64,000 nucleotides of DNA from positions 186,001 to 250,000 of the forward strand of contig NZ_VDQT01000004.1 of the NCBI RefSeq assembly GCF_007667275.1. The letters run 5' to 3'. Below, one piece after another: positions 35,423-44,379 of this stretch; within the stretch, counting starts at the first letter, position 1, and the number at the start of each line of letters is the position of its first letter. Position numbers and translations under genes: made by a program. Under the pieces are notes generated by a model that saw only the letters and a list, made by a program, of their open reading frames with translations, was not told where the DNA came from and did not search any database. This stretch comes from Stenotrophomonas rhizophila (GTDB lineage Bacteria > Pseudomonadota > Gammaproteobacteria > Xanthomonadales > Xanthomonadaceae).

Positions 35423-35962
35423 ATGGCGATCTTCTACGTAGTGGTCGGCGTGATGGTGCTGGAGATCATCCTGGAGCTGACCTGGAATCCGCTTTACTTC
35501 GTAACCGGCATCCGCCTGTTCAACGAGCGCATTCCCGCCAACGCCGCCATGCGCGAGAGGCTGGTGTTGAACTGCCTGGAGCGCGATGTAGCCACCCAGA
35601 GGTGGCTGCCGCTGGTATTCCGCGCGCTTCCCGACGGCCGCATGGCCTTCCGCGAGAGCTTCGGCATCAACTTCACCGGGCGCTACTACCCGGTGATGCG
35701 TGGGCTGGTAGTAGTCGATGCCAAGCGCAACCAGGTCCGCGTGGAAGGCATCTGCAACTGGATGACCCTGGCCATTGGCGGGCTGTGCGTGGCGATGCCC
35801 CTGGTGGTTACGGCCGCCTGGCCGATGCTGATGATGCTGGGGCTGTTTGTCGGCTGCTACCTCTTCCAGCGTCGGCGCTACCACGGCGTGGCTGAAGCGC
35901 TGCGCGAACAGATGCGCGTGGAGCTGCCGGAAGCGATCATGACGTTGAGGCGTGCCAGGTGA
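35423..35962 (+). CDS. Inner membrane protein, uncharacterised
   Basis: A 179-residue protein with an N-terminal membrane helix (IFYVVVGVMVLEIILELTW) and two more around residues 113-150. The stretch between has a conserved-looking FRESFGINFTGRYYPVMRG. I do not recognise the family. It is 10 bp after mltA and probably co-transcribed with it. Confidence 0.65.
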   Translation: MAIFYVVVGVMVLEIILELTWNPLYFVTGIRLFNERIPANAAMRERLVLNCLERDVATQRWLPLVFRALPDGRMAFRESFGINFTGRYYPVMRGLVVVDAKRNQVRVEGICNWMTLAIGGLCVAMPLVVTAAWPMLMMLGLFVGCYLFQRRRYHGVAEALREQMRVELPEAIMTLRRAR

Positions 35963-35976
35963 CCCTGCGCTGAGGT

Positions 35977-36068
35977 TGCCACGCAGGGCGTGGCACTACG
36001 CCTGGGTCATACGCCGTGGCTCGAAATGGCTTCCACGCGCAAGCCGTAGTGCCACGCCCTGCGTGGCA
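35977..36068. repeat. Inverted pair of identical SMAG palindromes
   Basis: TGCCACGCAGGGCGTGGCAC plus TAC at 35977-35999 is the exact reverse complement of 36046-36068, which starts GTAG. The 46 bp between are unique. A dimer of two REP-like units in opposite orientation is what a REPIN would look like. Confidence 0.8.
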
Positions 36069-36173
36069 GCCCGCACCCAGTAAAACTACTGCGCCCAACG
36101 CAGTGATTCTGCGCAGGTAGGGGCCGCGCGCCCGGGCTAGCATTCCAGCTTCAAGCCCTGTCGAGTCATACCC

Positions 36174-37109
36174 ATGCACGAAGGACTGCTCAAAAGCTGG
36201 AACGCCGGCGCCACGCGCCAGGCCATCATCGCCTTCGTTGCACGGGTCACCTTGGAGGACGGCCCCGACTACGTGCCGCCGGCCGCACGGATCGCGGTGT
36301 TCGACAACGACGGCTGCCTGTGGTGCGAAAAGCCCATGCCGATCCAGGCCGACTTCCTGCTGCGCCGTATCGCCGAACAGGCCGAAGCAGACCCGGCGCT
36401 ACGCGACCGGCAGCCCTGGAAGGCCGTGCATGAAAAGGACCAGGCGTGGCTGGGCGACGTGATCACCCGGCACTACGAGGGCGACGACAGCACGCTCAAG
36501 GAAATGGCCGCCGGCCTGCTTTCGGCCTATGCCGAGGACGAGGTGGAAGACTTTGCCGGCAAGGCAGAGCAGTTCCTGCGCAGCGCGCAGAATCCGGTGC
36601 TGAAACGCCCCTACCTGAAGACGGCCTACGCGCCCATGCGCGAGCTGCTGCACTACCTGGAAGCCAACCAGTTCACCAACTACATCGTGTCCGGCGGCGG
36701 GCGCGATTTCATGCGGCCGATCACCCAGGAGCTGTACGGCGTTCCGCCCGAGCGCGTGGTCGGCTCCAGCGTCGCGCTGCAGTACCGCGAAGAACAGGGC
36801 ATCGGCACGCTGGTCCACACCTCGAAACTGGAGGTGTTCGACGACGGCCCGAACAAAGTAGTGCGCATATGGAGCCGCATCGGCGCGCGCCCGATCTTTG
36901 CCGCCGGCAACTCCAACGGCGACATCCAGATGCTGCAGTTCGCCACCCAGGGCAAGCGCGCCTCGCTGGCACTGCTGGTCACCCATGACGATGACCAGCG
37001 CGATATCGCCTACACCTCCGGCGCGCAGACGTCGGTGGCGATGGCCGCCGAACACGGTTGGCCGCTGGTGAGCGTGCGCGAGGACTGGTCGCGCGTGTTC
37101 GTCGACTGA
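36174..37109 (+). CDS. HAD-superfamily hydrolase
   Basis: A 311-residue phosphohydrolase. Motif I is FDNDGCLW at residue ~44 with both aspartates, motif II the SGGG of YIVSGGGRDF, and motif IV AGNSNGD near 245. The long cap between motifs I and II (about 120 residues) is typical of larger HAD phosphatases of the phosphoserine-phosphatase-like group. The substrate is unknown. Convergent with the deacetylase gene, 5 bp apart. Confidence 0.8.
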   Translation: MHEGLLKSWNAGATRQAIIAFVARVTLEDGPDYVPPAARIAVFDNDGCLWCEKPMPIQADFLLRRIAEQAEADPALRDRQPWKAVHEKDQAWLGDVITRHYEGDDSTLKEMAAGLLSAYAEDEVEDFAGKAEQFLRSAQNPVLKRPYLKTAYAPMRELLHYLEANQFTNYIVSGGGRDFMRPITQELYGVPPERVVGSSVALQYREEQGIGTLVHTSKLEVFDDGPNKVVRIWSRIGARPIFAAGNSNGDIQMLQFATQGKRASLALLVTHDDDQRDIAYTSGAQTSVAMAAEHGWPLVSVREDWSRVFVD

Positions 37110-37114
37110 CGCGC

Positions 37115-38089
37115 TTACTCCGACTCCTGGCCCGCCAGCTGCATCACCCAAGCAGGCACGGCCGGCTCGCCCTGGTAGAACGTCTTCGGCATCTTGTCGG
37201 CCATGGCCCAGCGCTGGATCCAGCTGATGCCCGCCCCGCCGTTGTAGCCTTCGGCGCGCAGGTAAGCCGGGTCTTCCATCGCGGTTTCAAGGGTGATGAA
37301 GCGGTACCCCCGGCGGCGGGTCGCCGCCACCAGTTCCTCCACGCTGTCTGCATTCAGCGCGTTGGCATGCATCAGCCACACCTGTGCGGGCAGCCTGCCC
37401 AGCAACTGCTGCGAGCGCTGCTCGTAGTAGTCCAGCTTGTTGAGCATGTAGGGGATGTAGCCGCGCCGTAGCTGGCGCAGGCGCGCCTCACGCACGGCAG
37501 GGTCGGTTTCGGTATCGCGCACCTGGTCGTACGCGAATGCCCAGATCCATTCCGCGTTGTCCACGGTCACCGGTGCGATACGGTACTGGTGTTGCTGCAG
37601 GAATGTCGCCAGTTTGGCGCGTGCTTCTGGCGATCTTCCTGCCTGCAGGTAGGGGTGCCGGAACCAGCGCAGGGTCTGCCCGCTCTCGGCGAGCAGGGGG
37701 CGCAGGACGACTTCGCCGCGCAGGATGTCCTGCTGGTAGGTGTCCAGCGGCACCGCATGCATGGAGACATGGCTGAAGGTGTGGTTGCCCAGCTCGAAGC
37801 CGGCGTCGCGCCAGTCGCGAAGCATCTGCACCCGATCCGGCTGCACCTGCCCGTCGACCTCCAGCTTGCCTTCGTTGACGAAGCCCACGATGGGCACGCC
37901 GGTCTGCTTGAGGGCGCCGATCAGGCGCGCGTGCTGGGCGTGCAGGTCGGCCTCGGCGCGTTCGCCGAGCCGCTGCCAGGGCAGGTCGTCGATGGTGAGC
38001 GCGATGCGTCGGTCCGGCTCGCTGGCCTGTGCAATTCCTGCCACGCAGAACAAGGCCAGGACGCCCCACCGAAGTATTCCCTTACCCAC
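37115..38089 (-). CDS. Polysaccharide deacetylase (NodB homology)
   Basis: A 324-residue exported enzyme; the GTG start at 38089 with GGAGG at 6 bp gives an N-terminal signal ending AQAS. The NodB catalytic domain shows TIDDLP (catalytic Asp pair) near residue 35, GNHTFSH (zinc histidines) near 108, and WFRHPYL. It would remove N-acetyl groups from a periplasmic or surface glycan; the sequence does not tell which. Confidence 0.88.
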   Translation of the reverse strand: MGKGILRWGVLALFCVAGIAQASEPDRRIALTIDDLPWQRLGERAEADLHAQHARLIGALKQTGVPIVGFVNEGKLEVDGQVQPDRVQMLRDWRDAGFELGNHTFSHVSMHAVPLDTYQQDILRGEVVLRPLLAESGQTLRWFRHPYLQAGRSPEARAKLATFLQQHQYRIAPVTVDNAEWIWAFAYDQVRDTETDPAVREARLRQLRRGYIPYMLNKLDYYEQRSQQLLGRLPAQVWLMHANALNADSVEELVAATRRRGYRFITLETAMEDPAYLRAEGYNGGAGISWIQRWAMADKMPKTFYQGEPAVPAWVMQLAGQESE

Positions 38090-38207
38090 GCTCCACCTCC
38101 GTCGCGATGATCGTGAAGTATAGGGCGCATCGCTTCGCGGATGCCGGTGCTGGTGATCGCCCCGACCGGCAAGAATCACGCCAAGCTACCGGGTCGAAGG
38201 TAAGACG

Positions 38208-39314
38208 CTACCGGCAATCGTTGAGATTACGATTGACCAGTCTGGTGTGCTCTGCCCGGTACTGGCGGACCAGGGAAAGCGCCGCCCCGTTCGAGCCTTC
38301 CGAAGGCTTCGAGAGAATCACCAGTGGGCCACCTGGATGGGCGACCACCGTGGTGACGTCCCAGGTGTGGGAAGCGTGCGGCCCGTACGCCGCAAGCGGT
38401 TGCCTCGGATAGCGCGCTTCGAGCAGCGTCTTCAACGCCGAATGCGTGGCTTCTGCGTACGTTCCCATAAAAGATGTAGCAATGGGCTCGCCACTCGTGG
38501 CCAGGGTCGAGAGGCTCGCAACCTTCATGCGCGTTGTGCCGATCATGCAGACACCCTCGCGCGCGGACAATAAGTGGGTGGATGTCGCGGGAAGGCACGT
38601 GTCGGCCGGCATCAGGTCCTCGGCATCACGCGGCAGCGCATTGAAGGCCGCAACCAGCTGGACCTTCGAGAGCTCCGCGGCCAAGGGGCACTCCGGTAGG
38701 ACGGGCAAGTCCGCAAGCGGCACGGCGACCACAGGGTGCGCATCCGGCTCAAGCGAGCCGAAGAAGGTGGCGGCCGCCTGTTTCATTGCCTCGCATTTCG
38801 ACAGGGAGGTCTCAATCGAAAGCAGAATGGTGCCCGCCTTCGTGCGGACGCTCTGGCTCGCCGCGCAGGAGGTCGGGGTCTGTATGTCGTGGGCGACCCC
38901 AGGCAGCCCTCGATAAGTAATGCGGCTGGAAGTCGCGCCCGGGACAGGCCGCTCGAAATTCATTTGTCCTGTTGCGGCGTCGCGGTCCTGACCTCGCATG
39001 GCCATGAACTTCATGCCGTCGTGGCCGCAGCCCAGCATGTCGGCCTGCGTCACGCTCTCAGTTCTGGACCGGAACGTGAAGTCATTGAACAGGCACGGCA
39101 GTCGAACCGAGTAGCCGCCGTTCGTGGACGTTGCCGTGGTCCAGCCGTCCGGCCCCAACGTGCCGGCCCCCATGCGATGCATTTCCAGCCCCTCAACCGG
39201 TGCTTGGGCAATGGCCGGGGCAGAGAAGCCTGGCAGCATGGCGGCGAGCAGGCCAAGGCGGTAGGAAAGTCGGCCGTGAGGAACGAGGCAGAGTGAGGGC
39301 ATCAGCGAGTCCAT
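38208..39314 (-). CDS. Secreted protein, uncharacterised
   Basis: A 368-residue protein with a signal peptide (LGLLAAMLPGFSAPAIAQAP). The start is uncertain between 39314 and 39302; neither has a clear SD. It contains six or more cysteines scattered in the mature part and no motif I recognise. Codon use and GC are a little lower than in neighbouring core genes. It lies opposite in orientation to ntrB. Confidence 0.6.
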   Translation of the reverse strand: MDSLMPSLCLVPHGRLSYRLGLLAAMLPGFSAPAIAQAPVEGLEMHRMGAGTLGPDGWTTATSTNGGYSVRLPCLFNDFTFRSRTESVTQADMLGCGHDGMKFMAMRGQDRDAATGQMNFERPVPGATSSRITYRGLPGVAHDIQTPTSCAASQSVRTKAGTILLSIETSLSKCEAMKQAAATFFGSLEPDAHPVVAVPLADLPVLPECPLAAELSKVQLVAAFNALPRDAEDLMPADTCLPATSTHLLSAREGVCMIGTTRMKVASLSTLATSGEPIATSFMGTYAEATHSALKTLLEARYPRQPLAAYGPHASHTWDVTTVVAHPGGPLVILSKPSEGSNGAALSLVRQYRAEHTRLVNRNLNDCR

Positions 39315-39385
39315 TCGGAGAGCAAAGGCAAGCAAGATACAACGGCCTGTGCGAGGTGTTCTTTAGCGTGCCACGCCCCCCCATT

Positions 39386-39402
39386 TGCACTACATTGGTG
39401 CA
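39386..39402. promoter_or_regulatory. NtrC-binding site at the ntrB start
   Basis: TGCACTACATTGGTGCA is a full NtrC palindrome ending at the base before the ntrB ATG. No sigma-54 -24/-12 element is visible next to it, so the site is better suited to repression than activation, as in the NtrC-repressed internal promoter of the E. coli glnALG operon. Confidence 0.88.
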
Positions 39403-40464
39403 ATGACCCCCGCACCACCGTCTCCGTCCCTTGAAGTCCTTGGCACTCCGGTCGCCTGGGCCGACGCTGAAGGCCGCGTGGCCGGCTGCAACCCGGCCTT
39501 CGCACGCTGGCTGGGAGTAAGCGTGCGGCGCCTGCTCGGTCAGCCGCTGGCCTCGCTGGAGGTACAGGGCGAGGCGCTGGCGCACTTCCTGGCGCGCGGC
39601 GAACGCGACACCCTGCGCCTGCATCGGCTGGCCCTTGCCCTGCCCGGCGAGGCCCCGCGCTTCGCCGAAGGCTGGTTGAGCCGGCATGACGAAGATGGCT
39701 GGCTGCTGGAGGCGCACCCGGTGGACGAGTTCCCCGGGCTGGACCCTACGCAAGCCCTGCCCAGCGCGCTGAGCGCGGCGCTGAAAGGGCTGGCGCATGA
39801 GCTGCGCAATCCGCTGGCCGGCCTGAAGGGTGCGGCCCAGCTGCTGGCCCGGCGCAGCAGCCAGCGCGACCCGGAAGAACGCGAACTGATCGAGCTGATC
39901 GGCTCGGAGATCGAACGCCTGAACGGCCTGCTCGAACAGCTGCTGTCGCCGGCGCCGGCGGCCCCGCACGCGCCGCTCAACATCCACGCGTCGCTGGAGC
40001 GCGTGCTGCGCCTGGCGGAAAGCGAAGGTGGCTGGGCGGTGCGGCTGCAGCGCGATTACGACCCCAGCATTCCCGAATTCGACGGCGACGCCGACCGCCT
40101 TACCCAGGCGGTGTGGAACCTGGTGCGCAATGCGATCCAGGCCGGCGCCGGCACCGTCACCCTGCGCACCCGGGTGGAACATGGGGTGCGCATCGGCGAC
40201 CAGCTGCAGCCGATGGCGCTGCGCCTGGAAATCGCCGATGACGGGCGCGGCGTGCCCGAGGCGCTGGCCGAACACCTGTTCCTGCCGCTGGTCAGCGGCC
40301 GCGCCGAAGGCACCGGGCTCGGCCTGGCACTGGCCCAGCAGGTGGCGCGCGAACACCGCGGCACGCTGACCTACCGCTCGCGCCCGGGCCATACCGTATT
40401 CACTGTGCAACTGCCGATCGGGCACGGCACCCCTGCCATGGAGGAAACCGCGCATGGCGGATGA
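39403..40464 (+). CDS. ntrB: Nitrogen sensor histidine kinase NtrB
   Basis: A 353-residue soluble sensor kinase. A PAS domain occupies residues ~10-110. The phosphorylated histidine is in LAHELRNPLAG near residue 132, followed by the N box LVRNAIQAG, G1 DDGRGVPE and G2 GTGLGLAL of the ATPase domain. P-II protein (glnK in this window) switches it between kinase and phosphatase activity toward NtrC. The start at 39403 lies directly after the NtrC site. It overlaps ntrC by 11 bp. Confidence 0.93.
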   Translation: MTPAPPSPSLEVLGTPVAWADAEGRVAGCNPAFARWLGVSVRRLLGQPLASLEVQGEALAHFLARGERDTLRLHRLALALPGEAPRFAEGWLSRHDEDGWLLEAHPVDEFPGLDPTQALPSALSAALKGLAHELRNPLAGLKGAAQLLARRSSQRDPEERELIELIGSEIERLNGLLEQLLSPAPAAPHAPLNIHASLERVLRLAESEGGWAVRLQRDYDPSIPEFDGDADRLTQAVWNLVRNAIQAGAGTVTLRTRVEHGVRIGDQLQPMALRLEIADDGRGVPEALAEHLFLPLVSGRAEGTGLGLALAQQVAREHRGTLTYRSRPGHTVFTVQLPIGHGTPAMEETAHGG

Positions 40465-41902
40465 CAACCCGAGCAGCGCCCAGCGCGTGTGGGTGGTGGA
40501 CGACGACCGCGCGGTGCGCTTCGTGCTGTGCACGGCGCTGCGCGACGCCGGTTATGCGGTGGAAGGCTTCGACGGCGCCGCCGCTGCGCTGGACATGCTG
40601 GGCAGCCAGCCCCCGCCCGACCTGTTGTTCACCGACGTGCGCATGCCCGGCGATGACGGGCTGGTCCTGCTGGACAAGCTGAAAGCCGCGCACCCGCAAC
40701 TGCCGGTGATCGTCATGTCGGCCTATACCGACGTGGCCAGCACCGCTGGCGCCTTCCGCGGTGGTGCGCAGGAATTCCTGTCCAAGCCGTTCGACCTGGA
40801 CGATGCGGTGGCGCTGGCCCAGCGCGTGCTGCCGGCCCCGGATACCGCCGTGGCCGAGCGCAGCGCCGCTGCGGTGGACGCGGCCCCCGACCAGCGCCCG
40901 CAGCTGGTGGGCGACACCCCGGCGATGCGGGCGTTGTTCCGTGCCATCGGGCGGCTGGCGCAGGCGCCGCTGTCGGTGCTGATCAATGGTGAAACCGGCA
41001 CCGGCAAGGAACTGGTGGCGCACGCGCTGCACCATGAATCGCCGCGTGCGCAGGGGCCTTTCGTGGCGCTCAATACGGCGGCCATTCCTTCCGAGCTGCT
41101 GGAAAGCGAACTGTTCGGTCATGAGGCCGGTGCGTTCACCGGTGCGCAACGGCGGCACGTGGGCCGCTTCGAGCAGGCCGATGGCGGCACGCTGTTCCTG
41201 GACGAAATCGGTGACATGCCGTTGCCGCTGCAGACCCGGCTGCTGCGCGTGCTGGCCGAAGGCGAGTTCTTCCGCGTCGGCGGCCGCGAGCTGATCCGGG
41301 TCGATGTGCGGGTCATCGCCGCCACCCACCAGGACCTGGAAACGCTGGTGGCCCAGGGCCGCTTCCGCGCCGACCTGCTGCACCGGCTGGACGTGGTGCG
41401 GCTGCGGCTGCCGCCACTGCGCGAGCGCCGCGACGACATCGCGCAGCTGGCCGAGACGTTCCTGGCCGCCGCCGCGCACAAGCTGGACACGCCACCGAAG
41501 CGGCTCACCGCCGCGGCGCTGCAGGCGCTGCGCGAGCACGACTGGCCGGGCAATGTGCGCGAGCTGGAGAACGTGTGCTGGCGCATGGCCGCACTGGCCG
41601 CATCCGACACCATCGGCGTGGCCGACGTGGACAGCGCGCTGCACCGCGGCCCCGGCCCGCGCACCCGCGCGCAGGGCGATCCCGGCCAATGGGAAGCCCT
41701 GCTCTCGGCCTGGGCCCGGCAACGCCTGGCCGAAGGCGCCGAGGGCCTGCATGCCCAGGTGCGTGAACGGGTGGACCAGGCGCTGCTGGAAGCGGCGCTG
41801 CAGATCACCCACGGCCGACGTGCCGAAGCCGCCGCACGGCTGGGCATGGGCCGCAATACCCTGACCCGCAAGCTCGGCGCCGGGCGCCGACGCGGCGGAT
41901 GA
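40454..41902 (+). CDS. ntrC: Nitrogen regulation response regulator NtrC
   Basis: A 482-residue sigma-54 activator. Receiver domain at residues 1-125, with the acidic pocket VDDDRAVR and the phospho-accepting aspartate in [10 protein letters not shown]. The AAA+ domain (about 155-390) has Walker A GETGTGKE, the sigma-54 contact GAFTGA, and Walker [12 protein letters not shown] Fis-like HTH is near the end ([18 protein letters not shown]). It should act on the sites at 22747 and 39386. Confidence 0.95.
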   Translation: MADDNPSSAQRVWVVDDDRAVRFVLCTALRDAGYAVEGFDGAAAALDMLGSQPPPDLLFTDVRMPGDDGLVLLDKLKAAHPQLPVIVMSAYTDVASTAGAFRGGAQEFLSKPFDLDDAVALAQRVLPAPDTAVAERSAAAVDAAPDQRPQLVGDTPAMRALFRAIGRLAQAPLSVLINGETGTGKELVAHALHHESPRAQGPFVALNTAAIPSELLESELFGHEAGAFTGAQRRHVGRFEQADGGTLFLDEIGDMPLPLQTRLLRVLAEGEFFRVGGRELIRVDVRVIAATHQDLETLVAQGRFRADLLHRLDVVRLRLPPLRERRDDIAQLAETFLAAAAHKLDTPPKRLTAAALQALREHDWPGNVRELENVCWRMAALAASDTIGVADVDSALHRGPGPRTRAQGDPGQWEALLSAWARQRLAEGAEGLHAQVRERVDQALLEAALQITHGRRAEAAARLGMGRNTLTRKLGAGRRRGG

Positions 41903-41972
41903 ACCCCGCGTTCACCGCCTTTCATGGTGTGTGGACGACCCCAACGCTAGTTTGCAGATCCAAGGAGTACCC

Positions 41973-42542
41973 ATGCGCCGTTCCCACATCGCCCTGCTCA
42001 CGCCGACCCTGCTGGTGCTTGCCGCCTGTGGCAGCGCCCCGCAGAAGGCGCCTGCGCCGGCACCCAGCGTGCCGGTGGTGAGCACTGCCAAACAAGCTGA
42101 AGCGAATCTGGCGCCGGCGTCGGCCAGCATCGTCAGCGGGCGCCTGGTGATGGTGCCGGACGCGAGCGGCGTGCACATCACCGGCACCATCGGTGGACTG
42201 CGGCCGCTGCAGGCGGCGGCGTTCCATGTGCATGAACGCGGCGACTGCAGTGCCGTTGACGCCAGCAGCGCGGGGGCGCATTTCAACCCGTTCAACCAGC
42301 CGCATGGCCGCAACAGCGCTGGGGTACATCACATTGGCGACATGGACAACCTGCGCGCCGACGCGCAGGGCCGGGTCAGCGTCGATGTGCGCCTGCCAGC
42401 GGTTACCCTCGGCGGCGGTGCAGCCACCGACATCGTCGGCCGCGCGCTGGTGGTTCATGCCAACGCCGACGATTACCGCAGCCAGCCGGCAGGTAACGCC
42501 GGCGCCCGAATCGCCTGCGGCGTCATCCGGGTCACGCGCTGA
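41973..42542 (+). CDS. sodC: Cu/Zn superoxide dismutase, lipoprotein form
   Basis: A 189-residue lipoprotein (LLVLAACGS) with the SodC fold. Copper and zinc ligands are recognisable in AFHVHERGDCS and AHFNPFNQPHG, with a final copper histidine in ALVVHANADD and the disulphide pair near DCS and ARIACG. It destroys periplasmic superoxide. The start at 41973 follows AAGGAG. A second, divergent sodC follows 53 bp later. Confidence 0.92.
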   Translation: MRRSHIALLTPTLLVLAACGSAPQKAPAPAPSVPVVSTAKQAEANLAPASASIVSGRLVMVPDASGVHITGTIGGLRPLQAAAFHVHERGDCSAVDASSAGAHFNPFNQPHGRNSAGVHHIGDMDNLRADAQGRVSVDVRLPAVTLGGGAATDIVGRALVVHANADDYRSQPAGNAGARIACGVIRVTR

Positions 42543-42595
42543 ACGCGCTGCCCAGCGACGTCGCTTTTTCCCTCGTTACCCGCAAGGAGATCCAC

Positions 42596-43225
42596 ATGCG
42601 CCTGATCCATACGTCACTGTTCGCTGCCATTGCCGCCATCGGCCTGACCGCCTGCAACAAGCCGGCCGATGCGCCCGCCGCCGACCCCGCCACCGCCACC
42701 CCGCCGATCGCCGAAACCGCGCGCACCACCGAAGCGCCGCCGGCGATGACCAGCGAAGCGCACGCCAACCACACTGCCGTCGCCGAGCTGGCCCCGACCC
42801 AGGGCAATGACGTCAAGGGCAACGTGACCTTCAGCGTCGTCGACGGCAAGGTCCACGTGAAGGGCCAGGTCAGCGGCCTGAAGCCGAACAGCGAACACGG
42901 CTTCCACATCCATGAGAAGGGCGACTGCAGCGCGCCGAACGGCGACAGCGCTGGCGGCCACTTCAACCCGAGCAAGGAAGACCACGGCAGCGTGGCCACC
43001 ACCCCTCACCACGGTGGCGACATCCCCAACATCAAGGCCGACGCCCAGGGCAACGCGGTGGTGGATGCAGCCGTGTCGACCAACGTCAACATCGGCGAAG
43101 GCAACGACAGCGACATCATCGGTCGTGGCCTGATCGTGCATGCCGACCCGGACGACTACAAGACCCAGCCGACCGGCAACGCCGGTGCGCGCCTGGCGTG
43201 TGCGGTGATCAAGGCCGCACCGTAA
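42596..43225 (+). CDS. sodC: Cu/Zn superoxide dismutase, second copy
   Basis: A 209-residue lipoprotein (IGLTACNK) with a longer alanine- and threonine-rich linker than the first copy. Metal ligands are in GFHIHEKGDCS, GHFNPSKEDHG and GLIVHADPDD, and the cysteines in DCS and ARLACAV. The two proteins share the fold but have clearly diverged, so this is an old tandem duplication. A terminator at 43266 follows. Confidence 0.92.
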   Translation: MRLIHTSLFAAIAAIGLTACNKPADAPAADPATATPPIAETARTTEAPPAMTSEAHANHTAVAELAPTQGNDVKGNVTFSVVDGKVHVKGQVSGLKPNSEHGFHIHEKGDCSAPNGDSAGGHFNPSKEDHGSVATTPHHGGDIPNIKADAQGNAVVDAAVSTNVNIGEGNDSDIIGRGLIVHADPDDYKTQPTGNAGARLACAVIKAAP

Positions 43226-43232
43226 GCTCCGT

Positions 43233-43256
43233 GGGACACGCATGGCGTGTCCCTAC
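43233..43256 (-). repeat. SMAG-type palindrome after sodC
   Basis: GGGACACGC/GCGTGTCCC with an ATG loop followed by TAC, i.e. a minus-strand GTAG element. It is nearly identical to the copy at 39-61. Confidence 0.75.
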
Positions 43257-43265
43257 GCGGTAACG

Positions 43266-43294
43266 ACAACGCCGGCGATTGCCGGCGTTGTTGT
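43266..43294 (+). terminator. Intrinsic terminator after the sodC pair
   Basis: ACAACGCCGGC-GATT-GCCGGCGTTGT gives an 11-bp stem with a 4-nt loop, followed by TGTG. The U-tract is short, so termination may be partial. Confidence 0.65.
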
Positions 43295-43303
43295 GTCAGC
43301 GCC

Positions 43304-43371
43304 AGCCACGCAGGGCGTGGCGCCACGTTGGATCTTCCAACACCGGTTGTAGAGCCACGCCCTGCGTGGCT
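43304..43371. repeat. Inverted pair of SMAG-type palindromes
   Basis: 43304-43326 (AGCCACGCAGGGCGTGGC...) and 43349-43371 (GTAGAGCCACGCCCTGCGTG...) are inverted copies of one another and of the pair at 35977-36068. Confidence 0.75.
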
Positions 43372-43384
43372 GCACGCTACACCG

Positions 43385-44272
43385 TCACCGCGCCAGCAGG
43401 TCCCTCGGCTCCTGCCCTGCTTCGCAATGCACGAACAGCACCGGCAGCCCGTGGGCTTCGAGCACCGCCGCCATCTGCCGCTGGCGCATCAGGTACTGCT
43501 CGTAGATGCCCTGCAGGCGGTCGCAGTCGCCGGTGCCGTGGTTGTAGAAATTGCACCAGCCGGCCGGGTCGAACAGCGCCATACGCACTTCGCCATCAGC
43601 GTATCGAAGCAGCGGCTCCGGGGCCGCGTCCAGCCACTGTTCCACCTGCGGTGCCATCAATGCCGTTTCAATCAGCGGCCACAGCGCGGCCAGGCCCTGG
43701 TTGTCGTACTGCATCGACATCATCGCGGCGAGGTCATTCACCGTGAAGTAGCGCGCGTGCTCGATCTGCGCGCCGAATGCGTTCTGCGCCAGCAGGGCGG
43801 TGTCGGCCTGGGCCATGCCCTGGGCCAGCAGTACCTCTTCCAGTGCTTCGGCCACCGCCGCGGTCTGGGCCACGTCGCTGCCGGTCAGCAGGAACGGCAC
43901 CACCCGCAGGCCGCCGCCGGTGAGGCTGGCATCGGCTTGGAACGGCAGCGGCACGTCGCCGTCGGCGCCGGCGCCGAACGCCAACAGGCGAGGCCCCTCG
44001 TTGCGGCCGGGCGCGCGCATCTGCAGTTCTTCCAGGCGGCGGTGGATCGGCCAGCCGGGGCGCAGCACCTCGGCCGGGTCGAAATGGGCGCCGGCGAAGA
44101 CGAAGTCCAGCCCGCTCACGCCGGGGACCAGCTTGGCCAGGTCGCGGCCTACACGGTCGGCCAGTTCACCGGCCTGCGCGGAGGTCAGGGCGGCATTACG
44201 GGGGGCGTCTCCTCCGGCCAGTTCCAATGCCAGTACGCCAAGGGCATTCATGCCGGGGTCGGGTTTGCTCAT
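43385..44272 (-). CDS. Conserved-looking cytoplasmic protein, uncharacterised
   Basis: A 295-residue soluble protein, acidic and leucine-rich, without signal peptide or membrane segment. Phrases such as HFDPAEVLRPGWPIHRRLEEL and VRMALFDPAGWCNFYNHGTG suggest a well-folded conserved domain, and codon use is typical of core genes here. I do not recognise the family. It ends next to a SMAG pair. Confidence 0.6.
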   Translation of the reverse strand: MSKPDPGMNALGVLALELAGGDAPRNAALTSAQAGELADRVGRDLAKLVPGVSGLDFVFAGAHFDPAEVLRPGWPIHRRLEELQMRAPGRNEGPRLLAFGAGADGDVPLPFQADASLTGGGLRVVPFLLTGSDVAQTAAVAEALEEVLLAQGMAQADTALLAQNAFGAQIEHARYFTVNDLAAMMSMQYDNQGLAALWPLIETALMAPQVEQWLDAAPEPLLRYADGEVRMALFDPAGWCNFYNHGTGDCDRLQGIYEQYLMRQRQMAAVLEAHGLPVLFVHCEAGQEPRDLLAR

Positions 44273-44379
44273 GGGTTCACGGTTGGCCCATCACAGGGCG
44301 GCAGCTACACTTGCTGCCATTATGCCTGCTCCTTCGTGCAGGCCATGTTGCAGACACCCCTCCCATGCCAGGTATCTCC

